Under the pieces are notes generated by a model. It was not told the origin of the DNA. It was given only the letters and a program-made list of their open reading frames with translations, and did no database searches. Shown in pieces: positions 16,134 to 28,400 of a stretch of 64,000 nt of DNA (within the stretch, counting starts at the first letter, position 1; the number at the start of each line of letters is the position of its first letter). The stretch is taken from contig NZ_LVJN01000019.1 of NCBI RefSeq assembly GCF_002109495.1, positions 186,001-250,000 of the forward strand, in the 5' to 3' direction. Made by a program: the position numbers and the translations under genes. Origin of the DNA: Magnetofaba australis IT-1 (lineage in GTDB: Bacteria > Pseudomonadota > Magnetococcia > Magnetococcales > Magnetococcaceae).

Positions 16134-16161
16134 TTGAAAGCTGGGGCCGATTTGGTATCCT
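16134..16161 (+). promoter_or_regulatory. candidate promoter of the RTX adhesin gene
   Basis: TTGAAA (16134-16139; 5/6 match) and TATCCT (16156-16161; 4/6) are spaced by 16 bp in the AT-richer part upstream of the giant gene. It would give a leader of about 275 bases. Confidence 0.4.
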
Positions 16162-16442
16162 GTAGTGGTGGTTAAAAATTGAAACGCCACGAGTCCTCCT
16201 CGCTTTTTCTGGGCAATTTCCGTCCAGCGGGGCCAGGAGCGTGACGCGATCAAGGGGTGCGATTTTCGCGCGTAACTTCCTGATCGTGTGAGGTCGTAAT
16301 CACATTTAATTTGCAATCGCCGGCTCGCCAGCGCGCCCATTGAGAGCGCTTCCCTGGCTGGTCAACAGACCATTGATTAGATAGCTGCGTTGTCGTGTTT
16401 GGATCGGAAGAGATCACGCGATGGCGCGATGGGAGAAAAGCC

Positions 16443-19400
16443 ATGGCTGAAGAACAAGTCACCCCCTCTACAGAGGTCAAGGAAGCCGCCGCCGATGAGG
16501 ACGAGGCGCGACAGACACTCGATGATTTGACGGTTCTCCAGGAGGTGAACACCGTCAACCTGGACGCCGAGCAGAACCAGGGCGAGGACGGACAGCGCAG
16601 CCAGGTGGAAGATCTCCAGGGGATGTCCATGATCCAGATGGGCAACCGCGATATCCCGGACACAGGTTTCGCCAATGCGCTCGAGGATGGCGAAGTGGCG
16701 CAGGAGAGCGGCGATATCGGCTCGCAAGGCGCCCAGCAGAGCGCCTTGCGCGGCGCTGCGGGCGGCGAAGAGGTCCTGGGCGGCGCCGGAGCGGACGGGT
16801 TTGAGGTCGTCGCCGACGGACAGGTTGGCGCCGCGCCGCTGGAGACGCCGGAGGTGGCGGTGGACGCCGTCGAGACCGGCCCGGGCGAGAGCGATGCGCC
16901 TGCCGCGCCGGAGTTGGACGCGGTCGCCGCCCCTGAGGCCCAGGCCGCCGCAGGCTCCGGGCTGACTGAAGAGGCGCCCGCCGAGGAGCAGGCCGCCGCG
17001 CAGGAGGATGACGCCGACTCCGAAGAGGAGGAGGAGACCTTCGAAGACGCCAACGTTGCGCAGCAGGAGGATGGAACCGCTGAATCCCCTGCGCTGGAGA
17101 CCGAAGACGCCTCCGGCAGCGAAGATGGCGTGATTCCGCTGAATATCTCCACCGGCTTGTCGGACACCGATGGCTCGGAGACCCTCTCCATCACCATTGG
17201 CGGCGTGCCCGACGGCGTGGCGCTGTCGGCGGGGAGCGATAATGGCGACGGCACGTGGACGCTCACCGCCGAGGATCTGGATGGTCTCTATCTGACTCTG
17301 CCGGAGAATGACGCCAGCGACTTCTCGCTGACGGTGACCGCCACCAGCACCGAGACCGCCAACGGCGCGACCAACACCGTGAGCGGCGTGGTGGACGTGA
17401 GCGTGGATGCAGTGGCCGATACCCCCACGTTGAATCTCAGCGAGAGCGCGTCTGGAACCGAGGATCAGCCCATTGCGCTGGATCTGTCGGCGGCGTTGAC
17501 CGACACCGATGGCTCCGAATCCCTCAGCATCACCCTTTCAGGGGTTCCCGATGGCGCGACCTTCTCCGCCGGGACCGACAATGGCGACGGCACATGGAGC
17601 TTCACCGCCGACGAGCTGGATGGCCTGACCATCACGCCGCCGGAGAATTCCAGCGACGACTTCACCCTCAGCGTCACCGCCACCTCTACCGAGGCGGAAA
17701 ACGGCGATGCCGCGACATCCACCGGGAGCATCTCTGTCTCCGTGGAGGCCGACGCCGATGCGCCGACGCTGGTGATGAATGACGCCGCCGGGACCGAGGA
17801 TCAGCCCATTGCGCTGGATCTGTCCGCCGCGTTGGTGGATACCGACGGCTCCGAATCCCTCTCCATCACCATCGAGGGGGCCCCCGACGGCGCGATCTTC
17901 TCCGCCGGGAGCGACAATGGCGACGGCAGCTGGACTTTCACCGCCGATGAGCTGGATGGCCTGACCATCACCCCGCCCGCCGACTCCGATGGGGACTTCA
18001 CCCTGTCGGTGACCGCCATCACCACCGATGAGAATGGCGATACCGCCACCACCAGCGGGACCATTGACGTCGCCGTGGCCGCCGACGCCGATGCGCCGGT
18101 GTTGAACCTCACAGACGCCGCTTCGGGGACGGAAGATCAGCCCATCGCGCTGGATCTGTCGTCGGCTCTGACCGATGTGGATGGCTCGGAGTCTCTCGCC
18201 ATCACCATTAGCGGCGTACCCGACGGCGCGGCGTTCTCCGCCGGGACCGACAACGGCGACGGCACGTGGAGCTTCACCGCCGACGAGCTGGATGGCCTGA
18301 CCATCACGCCGCCGCATGACTCTGGCGACGATTTTACCCTCAGCGTCACCGCCACCACCACCGAAGCGGCCAATGGCGACACGGCCTCCACCACGGGAAC
18401 CATCGACGTCTCCGTGGCCGCCGACGCCGATGCGCCGACGCTGGTGCTCAACGATGCGGCGGGGACGGAAGATCAGCCTATTGCGCTGGATCTCTCCTCG
18501 GCCCTGACGGATGTGGATGGTTCGGAGTCGCTGGCCATCACCCTTTCAGGCGTCCCCGACGGCGCGGCGTTCTCCGCCGGGACCGACAATGGCGACGGCA
18601 GCTGGACCTTCACCGCCGACGAGCTGGATGGCCTCACCATCACCCCGCCCGCCGACTCCGATGTGGACTTCACCCTGTCGGTGACCGCCACTGCCACCGA
18701 GGGCGAGAACGGCGATACCGCCACCACTTCCGGGACCATCGATATCTCCGTGGCCGCCGACGCCGATGCGCCGACTTTGGTGCTCAATGACGCCGCCGGG
18801 ACCGAGGATCAGCCCATCGCGCTGGATCTGAGTTCGGCGTTGACCGACACCGACGGTTCGGAATCCCTCAGCATCACCATCGAAGGGGCGCCCGATGGCG
18901 CGACCTTCTCCGCCGGGACCGACAATGGCGACGGCACGTGGACCTTCACCGCTGATGAACTGGATGGCCTGACCATCACGCCGCCGCATGACTCCGGCGA
19001 CGACTTCACCCTGAGCGTCACCGCCACCACCACTGAAGCGGCCAATGGCGACACAGCAGTCACCACTGGGACCATTGACGTCTCCGTGGCTGCCGACGCC
19101 GATGCGCCGGTGCTGAACCTCACCGACACCGCCTCGGGGGTGGAGGATCAGCCTATTGCGCTGGATCTGTCGTCTGCTCTGACGGATGTGGATGGTTCGG
19201 AATCCCTCAGCATCACCATCGGCGGCGTGCCTGATGGCGCGGCGTTCTCCGCCGGGACCGACAATGGCGACGGCACGTGGACCTTTACCGCCAATGAGTT
19301 GGACGGCCTGACCATCACCCCGCCTGCGGACTCCGATGTGGACTTCACCCTGTCGGTGACCGCAACATCCACCGAAGGCGAGAATGGCGACACCGCCACC

Positions 19401-22400
19401 ACCTCTGGAACCATCAATGTCAGCGTGGCCGCCGACGCCGATGCGCCGACGTTGGTGCTCAATGACGCCGCCGGAACCGAGGATCAGCCCATCGCGCTGG
19501 ATCTGTCGTCTGCTCTGACGGATGTGGATGGTTCGGAATCCCTCAGCATCACTATTGAGGGCGTGCCCGATGGCGCGGCGTTCTCCGCCGGGACCGACAA
19601 TGGCGACGGCAGCTGGACCTTCACCGCCGACGAACTGGATGGCCTCACCATCACGCCGCCCGCCGACTCCGATGTGGACTTCACCCTGTCGGTGACCGCC
19701 ACCAGCACCGAGGCGGAGAATGGCGATACCGCTGCCACCTCCGGGACCATCGATATCTCGGTTGCAGCCGACGCCGATGCGCCGGTGCTGAACCTCACCG
19801 ACACCGCCTCGGGCACAGAAGATCAGCCCATCGCGCTAGATCTGTCGTCTGCTCTGACGGATGTGGACGGTTCGGAATCCCTCAGCATCACCCTTTCAGG
19901 CGTTCCCGATGGCGCGGCGTTCTCCGCCGGGACCGACAATGGCGACGGCACGTGGACCTTCACCGCCGACGAGCTGGATGGTCTCACCATCACCCCGCCC
20001 GCCGACTCCGACGTGGACTTCACCCTGAGCGTGACCGCCACCTCCACTGAGGCGGAAAATGGCGATACCGCCACCACCACGGGCACGATTGATGTGAGCG
20101 TGGCTGCCGACGCCGATGCGCCGACTCTGGTGCTGCATGACGCCGCCGGGACGGAAGATCAGCCCATCGCGCTGGATCTCTCCTCGGCCCTGACCGATAC
20201 CGATGGCTCGGAATCCCTCAGCATCACCCTGTCAGGCGTGCCCGATGGCGCGGCGTTCTCCGCCGGGACCGACAATGGCGACGGCACGTGGACCTTCACC
20301 GCCGACGAGCTGGATGGCCTCACCATCACCCCGCCCGCCGACTCCGATGTGGACTTCACCCTGTCGGTGACCGCCACCTCCACTGAGGCGGAGAATGGCG
20401 ATACCGCCACCACCTCCGGGACCATCGATATCTCGGTGGCCGCCGACGCCGATGCGCCGACTTTGGTGCTGAACGACGCCGCCGGGACCGAGGATCAGCC
20501 CATTGTGCTGGATCTGTCGTCTGCGTTGACGGATGTGGATGGTTCGGAATCCCTCAGCATCACTCTTTCAGGCGTGCCCGATGGCGCGGCGTTTTCCGCC
20601 GGGACCGACAATGGCGACGGCACGTGGACTTTCAACGCCGACGAGTTGGATGGCCTGACCATCACCCCGCCCGCCGACTCCGATGTGGACTTCACTCTGA
20701 GCGTGACCGCCACCTCCACGGAAGGCGAGAATGGCGACACCGCCACCACCTCCGGGACCATCGATATCTCCGTGGCCGCCGACGCCGATGCGCCGACGCT
20801 GGTGCTCAATGACGCCGCCGGGACCGAGGATCAGCCCATTGCGCTGGATCTCTCCTCGGCGCTGACGGATGTGGATGGCTCGGAATCCCTCAGCATCACC
20901 ATTGAGGGGGTTCCCGATGGCGCGGCGTTCTCCGCTGGGACCGACAATGGCGACGGCACGTGGACCTTCACCGCCGACGAACTGGATGGCCTCACCATCA
21001 CGCCGCCCGCCGACTCCGATGTGGACTTCACCCTGTCGGTGACCGCCACCAGCACCGAGGCGGAGAATGGCGACACCGCGACCACCACGGGCACGATTGA
21101 CGTGAGCGTGGCCGCCGACGCCGATGCGCCGACTCTGGTGCTGCATGACGCCGCCGGGACGGAAGAGCAGCCCATCGCGCTGGATCTGTCGTCTGCGTTG
21201 ACGGATGTGGATGGTTCGGAATCCCTCAGCATCACACTTTCAGGCGTGCCTGATGGCGCAGCGTTCTCCGCCGGGACCGATAATGGCGATGGCACATGGA
21301 CCTTTACCGCCGACGAGTTGGATGGCCTGACCATCACGCCGCCCCATGATTCCAGCGATGACTTCACCCTGAGCGTCACCGCCACCTCCACGGAAGGCGA
21401 GAATGGCGACACCGCCACCACCTCTGGAACCATCAACGTGAGCGTGGCCGCCGACGCCGATGCGCCGACCCTGGTGCTGAATGACGCGGCGGGGACCGAA
21501 GATCAGCCCATCGCGCTGGATCTGTCATCGGCGTTGACCGACACCGACGGTTCGGAGACGCTCTCTATCACCATCGGCGGCGTGCCTGACGGGGCGACCT
21601 TCTCCGCCGGGAGCGACAATGGCGACGGCACGTGGACCTTCACCGCTGACGAACTGGACGGGCTGACCATCACCCCGCCTGCCGACTCCGATGTGGACTT
21701 CACTCTGAGCGTGACCGCCACCTCGACGGAGGCGGAAAACGGCGACACCGCCACCACCACAGGCACGATTGACGTGAGCGTGGCCGCCGACGCCGACGCG
21801 CCGACCCTGGTGCTCAACGATGCGGCGGGGACGGAGGATCAGCCCATTGCGCTGGATCTCTCTTCGGCGCTGACGGATGTGGATGGGTCCGAGTCTCTTA
21901 GCATCACCATTGCGGGCGCCCCGGATGGCGCGACCTTCTCCGCCGGGACCGATAATGGCGACGGCAGCTGGACGTTCACCGCCGACGAACTGGACGGCCT
22001 GACCATCACGCCGCCGCACGATTCCGATGTGGACTTCACCCTGTCGGTGACCGCCACCTCCACCGAGGCGGAAAATGGCGACACCGCCACCGCCACGGGC
22101 ACGATTGACGTGAGCGTGGCCGCCGACGCCGATGCGCCGACCCTGGTGCTCAACGACGCCGCCGGGACCGAGGATCAGCCCATTGCGCTGGATCTCTCCT
22201 CGGCGCTGACCGATGTGGATGGGTCCGAGTCCCTCAGCATCACCATCAGCGGCGTGCCCGACGGCGCCACCTTCTCCGCCGGGACGGACAATGGCGACGG
22301 CTCCTGGAGCTTCACCGCCGATCAGCTGGATGGCCTGACCATTACGCCGCCGGAAAACTCCAGCGTCGATTTCACCCTCAACGTCTCCGCCACCTCCACC

Positions 22401-25400
22401 GAGGCGGAAAACGGCGATACCGCCACCACTCTGGGCACGCTGAATGTGGCGATCTCCGCCCAGGCTGACGCGGTGGTTCTTAATGACGCCGCCGCCGGGA
22501 CCGAGGATCAGCCCATTGCGCTGAATTTGATCGACCTGAATACGCTGGACGACTCGGAAACCCTGACGGTGACCATCGAGGGCGCGCCCGACGGCGCGAC
22601 CTTCTCCGCCGGGACCGACAATGGCGATGGCTCGTGGAGTTTCACCGCCGACGATCTGGATGGTCTGACCATCACGCCGCCCGCCGACTCCGATGTGGAC
22701 TTCAGCCTCAGCGTCACCGCCACCACCACCGAGGCGGAGAATGGCGACACCAACACGGTGACCGGAACCGTGGATGTCTCCGTGGCCGCCGACGCCGATG
22801 CGCCGATCCTGACGCTACATGACGCGGCGGGGACCGAGGATCAGCCCATTGCGCTGGATCTGACCTCGGCGCTCACCGATGTGGATGGTTCGGAGACGCT
22901 GGCCATCACCATCAGCGGGGTTCCCGACGGCGCCAGCTTCTCTGCTGGCAGCGACAATGGCGACGGCAGTTGGACCTTCACCGCCGACGAGCTGGACGGC
23001 CTGACCATTACGCCGCCGCACGATTCGGATGTGGACTTCACCCTGTCGGTGACCGCCACCAGCACTGAGGCGGAGAATGGCGATAGCGCCACCACCACCG
23101 GGACCATCGCGGTCTCCGTGGCCGCCGACGCCGACATGCCGACGCTGGTGGTGGATGATTCGGCGGGGACCGAAGACCACGCCATCAGCCTGGATATCGC
23201 CTCGTCGCTAAGCGACGTGGATGGCTCGGAATCCCTGGCCATCACCATTGAGGGGGTTCCTGATGGCGCCACGCTGTCGGCGGGGACGGAAAATCCCGAC
23301 GGCTCCTGGAGCGTCAGCGGCGATGATCTGGCCGATCTGACCATCACCCCGCCCGACGACTGGTCGGGGACGTTTGATCTCACCATCACCGCCACCGCCA
23401 CCGAGGCGGAGAACGGCGATACCGCCAGCACCGCCGGGCAGACCATCACCGTGACGGTGAACCCCGACGTGGACGCCATCAGCGTCACCGGCGCGGCCAG
23501 CGGCCTGGAGGATCAGTGGATCGACGTCACTGGCGCCTTCACCCTGGGCGACGCCGACGGCTCCGAGAGCGTCAATTCGGTCACCATCAGCGGCTTGCCC
23601 GATGGCGCGGCGCTGCAGATTGTCGACCCGGATAGCGGCGCTATCATCGACCTGGGGACCTCCACCGGAACCGGCGATACCTTCACCATCCCGGCCCAAT
23701 ACGTCACCGATAGCGGCGATGGCCTGACCTTCAATATCGAAGGCATGCAGGTGATGGCCCCGGCGGACTCCAACGTGGACTTCGATCTCTCCATCTCCGC
23801 CAACATCACCGACGCCAATGGCCTGACCACCGACGTGGAGGTGGTCAGCGACGGCTTCACCGTAGAGGTGACCGGCGTGGCCGACGGCGTCGACGCCAGC
23901 TCCTTGAGCGCCGATGACGTGGCCGCCACCGAGGACAAATGGTTCCTGCTCAACGACCCCGACAATGGCCCGGGGCTGAACGCCGATCTCATCGACACCG
24001 ACGGCTCCGAAGCGGGCTTCTTCACCTTGAGTTCCGACGAGAGCTTCAAGCTGCAGGTCTACAACGGCAATAAATGGGTCAACGCCGACGACAACGCCGA
24101 CGGCTCCTACACCGTCTCCGCCGAGGATGTGGAGAATGGCCATGTGCGCATGGCGCCGCCCTCCAACTCCGATGAGTCGTTCGACGTCGACGTCTCCGCC
24201 TTCACCCGCGACTATGACGAGGATGGCCACACCGTCGACAGCGTCAGCAGCAATGTGGACACCCAGTTCACCGTCACTGTGGACGCGGTGGCCGACAAAC
24301 TGACCATCAAGGGCTCCGCCGAGGGAACTGAAGACACCACCATCAGCATCGATAACAGCATCATGCTGCAGGACCGCGACGGCTCCGAGTCGCTGGATGG
24401 CTCCATCGTCATCAGCGGCATCCCCGATGGCGCGGCGCTCTCCATCGACGGCCCCAACGCCGGTCTGATCACCGATCTGGGCGACGGCTCCTATGAGATC
24501 GACCTGGGCGCGCTCACGGTCACCCACACCACCGGCGACGGCGTCGATTACGGCTTCACCATCGACGGGTTGACCTACACCCCGGCGGCCAATGACAGCT
24601 CCGATCCCAAGCTGACCATCACCTCGAGCACCATCGACAGCAATGGCGACACCCGCGAGACCAGCAAAACCTTCACCGTGGAGGTGACCGCCGACGCCGA
24701 CGGCGCCACCCTGTCGCTGGCCGATGCTGCGGGCAATGAGGATAGCTGGATTGACCTCAATCCCAGCATCTCCCTGACCGCCGATCTGGATGGCTCCGAG
24801 CAGGTGAGCAGCGTGCTGATCACCTCCAGCGACCCGGGCGCCGAGGGCGCTGTGTTGGAGGTGAATGGGCAGACCATCCAGCCCACCGTCACCCGCGTGC
24901 GTCAACCGGTGACCGATGGGAATGGCGACGTGGTGTTGGATGATCAGGGCGCGCCCATGACCACCACCATCACCACCACCGCCTGGGCGGTGCCGACGGC
25001 GCTGCTGGAGGCGGTGACCAATGGCGACGGGCAGACCACCGGGTGGGATTTCCCGGGCATGAAGATCCTGCCGCCGTCGGACAGCGACGCGGACTTTGAG
25101 CTGGACTTCACCGTGGCCATCAATGACGACGGCGAGGATATCGCCATCGCCAGCGGGACCATGAGCGTGGATGTGGCCGCCGTGGCCGATGCGCCGGAGC
25201 TGACCGCACAGGATGTGATCGGAACCGAAGACAGCGCCATCTCGCTCAATATCGTCTCGCAGATGGCCGATGTGGATGGCTCCGAATCGCTCAGCTTCGT
25301 CATCAGCGGCGTGCCCGACGGCGCGACGCTCTCGGCCGGGACTGACAATGGCGACGGCGCCTGGACCCTGAGCGCCGACGACATGGCGGGCCTGACCGTC

Positions 25401-28400
25401 ACGCCGCCGCCGGAGTCTGACGTGAGCTTTGACCTGACCGTCACCGCCACATCCACCGAGTCCAACCCCACCACCAGCGGCGATGATGCTGGCGGCGTGG
25501 CCGAAGCCTCGGCTTCGGTGAGCCAGAGCTTCACCGTATTCGTCACCGGCGACGCCGATGAACCGGTGGTTCCGACGAACCTCAGCGCCCACGGGGTGGA
25601 GGATCAGGTGAATGCGGGCGGCGCCCCCGACGGCGCCATCAACCTGGACCTGACCAGCATCACCCTGGGCGATGACGCCGACAACTCCGAACAGCTGTCG
25701 GTGATCATCAGCGATCTGCCCGATGGCGCCACTCTGTGGATCGACGACGCCAACGCCGACAGTCTGCACTTCATCGGCAATGGCCGCTGGCAGATCGATA
25801 GCGACGCCCTGGGCGACGTCTACGTGGTGCCGCAAGGGGATTTCGGCGGAACCTTCGACCTGAGCGTCGATGTGGTGGTCACTGAGAAGGGCGTCTACAC
25901 CGATGACAATGGCGATTCCCAAGTGGTGCGCGGAGGCGATCAGGAGGTGGTGACCACCACTCTGACCGTCACCGTCGACGCCGACGCCGACCAGCCCATC
26001 ATCAACGTTTCCGCCAGCGGCCTGGAGGACCAGGCGGGCGGCGTTGAACTCAACCTGTCGGCCCTGAGCGGCGATGTGGATGGCTCCGAGACCATCACCA
26101 GCATCACCATCGATGACGTCCCCGACGGCGTCACCCTGATGCAGAACGGCCAGGCGCTGGTGGCCAACGTCGATGGCGAGTATGTGTTCGACATCGCCGG
26201 CGGCGATAGCGTGGAGGGGATCACCCTGATCACGCCGGAGCACAGCAACGTCGACTTCGACCTCTCGGTCAGCGCCACCGCCATGGACAGCAATGGCGAT
26301 ACGCAGACCCACACGGTGACCGAGACGGTCAATCTCACAGGCGTGGCCGATGGGGTGAGCAATTTCCAAGTGGGCCAGATGCAGGAGCCGGACACCGCCC
26401 TGCATGTGGAGATCGCCAAAGGCAGCAACAAGGGCGACGCCTACGAGTTCGAGGTGTTTGTGGATGGCGATAGCGTTGGCGTCTTCTCCACCGACGTGTT
26501 CTATCAACAGGATGGGTTCGAATCGCTGACCATCGACACCATCGACTTCAGTCAGGTGGATCCCGACAGCATCACCATCAGCCCGGTGGGCGTGGATTCC
26601 AACATGGTGCTGGGCGAGGTGCGAGTGGGCGATTCGGTGCTCACCGCCGGGAACGCCACCGGGGACTTTGCCGAAAGCGGCGATGTGATCCGCCTGACCA
26701 ATCAGGACAAGTTCGTTACCTTCGACTCCAGCGGCGTGGAGTATGATGCGCCCCACTTGCAAACCGGCGAAGTGTTTACCGATGGCGCGCACCAGGTTGC
26801 CATCGACATCAGCGCCGACATGATCGACGCCGACGGCTCCGAAGAGCTCTACTTCGTGATTCAGGGCGTGCCCGATGGCGCCATGCTGGCGGCGGGTGTG
26901 GACGGCGCTGGCGACGCCATTCACGCCGGTATGAACGCGGGCAACGGCGTATGGATCGTCACCGAGGATCAACTGGCGGATCTGCACGTTGCGCCTGCCG
27001 ACGGCATGGCTGACGGCGATTCGTTCACCCTCACCATCACCGCCGTGACCCATGAGAATGACGGCGACTACAGCTATGACGATCAGACCACGCTGACCAT
27101 CACCATGGACGCCGACTACGACGTCGGCGACGCGCCGGGGCTGGGCAACGCCCGCGAAGGCGGCGGCGACGGCGTGGTGGATGGCGTCGACATGACCACC
27201 GCTGCTTCCGGGGCGGAAGATGCCAGCATCGCCATGAACGCCAGCATCACCCAGTACGATGGCGACTCCGAGGTGACGGTCTTCGTCATCGACGACGCCG
27301 ACCTGCCGGAAGGGGCGGCGCTGTCCGGCGGAGTCTACAATCCGTTGGATGGAACGTGGGTGTTCAGCGCCGACGAGATGGAGGGATTGGAGATCGTGCC
27401 GCCAGCGGACTTCAGCGGAACGTTTGAGGTGTCCATCTCCGCCATCACCACCGAGGCCAATGGCGAGGCGTTGAGTCAGAGCCATGTGGCCACGGTGGAT
27501 GTGGATGCGGTCACCGACGGCCCCAACGTCTTCATCGGCGCGGCCAGCGGGGCGGAGGACACCGCCATCGACCTGAATCTCTCTATCACCCTGCCGGATG
27601 GCGATGGCAGCGAGTCGCTCTCCGGCGACATCCTCATTAGCGGCGTTCCCGACGGCGCGACGCTCAGCGTGGGGACGGACAATGGCGATGGAACCTGGAC
27701 CATCTCCGGCGACGATGTGGTGGAGTCGGACGGCGTGTTCACCGTGCCGAATCTCACCGTCACGCCGCCCGCCGACAGCTCGGCGGACTTTGACCTGACC
27801 TTCGCCGTCACCGGCGGCGAGGGCGGAACCGGCGCTGCGGCGGACGTGACGGTGACGCAGTCGGTCACCGTGACCGTCAGCGCCGACGCCGATGACGTGT
27901 CGTTCAACCTCAGCGTGGCCGACCAGACCGGCGGCGTGGAGGATCAGGCGTTCACCCTGCAAGGGCTGGAGGCGCATCTGGACGGCGGCGGTTCCGAAAC
28001 CCTGTCGGTGGTGCTCAGCGGCTATCCCGATGGCACCACCTTCTCGGCGGGCGCCAACAATGGCGACGGCACCTGGACCCTGACGCCGGACGAACTGACT
28101 GATCTGCAGATCAAACCGCCGGTGGACTACAACGGGACCATGCAGATCGACATGCAGGCCTACTCCATGGATCGCGACGCCGACAGTGGAGCGTTGGATC
28201 TGCAAGGCTCCGATACGGTGAGCTTCACCGTGGAGTTCGCCGCTGACGCTGACTCCGCTACGGTGACGGTCAACGACGCCGCTGGGGTGGAAAACAGCGC
28301 CATCGCGCTGGATCTGGCCACCCACTCCTTTGACGCCAGCGAAGGCGCGGTGATCACCCTCACCGGCATCCCCGACGGCTCCACGCTCTCTGCTGGGGTG

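Larger units (their letters stand above)
15562..16442. other. long non-coding leader of the RTX gene
   Basis: No convincing gene is seen in this 881-bp stretch. It holds the hairpin ladder (15694-15911), an isolated TATAAT at 15618-15623 with no good -35, and a better promoter candidate at 16134-16161. The part from about 16000 to 16200 is AT-richer than its surroundings. Minus-strand frames across it (15684-16340) run through the hairpins and look spurious. Confidence 0.6.

Noticed and set aside
15684-16340. 218-codon minus-strand frame over the hairpin ladder
   Set aside because: It runs straight through the inverted repeats, has no ribosome binding site and matches no family I know.
17115-23165. 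Possible CRISPR array or insertion-sequence repeats
   Set aside because: The 336-bp repeats have no unique spacers and are translated in one frame as protein domains.
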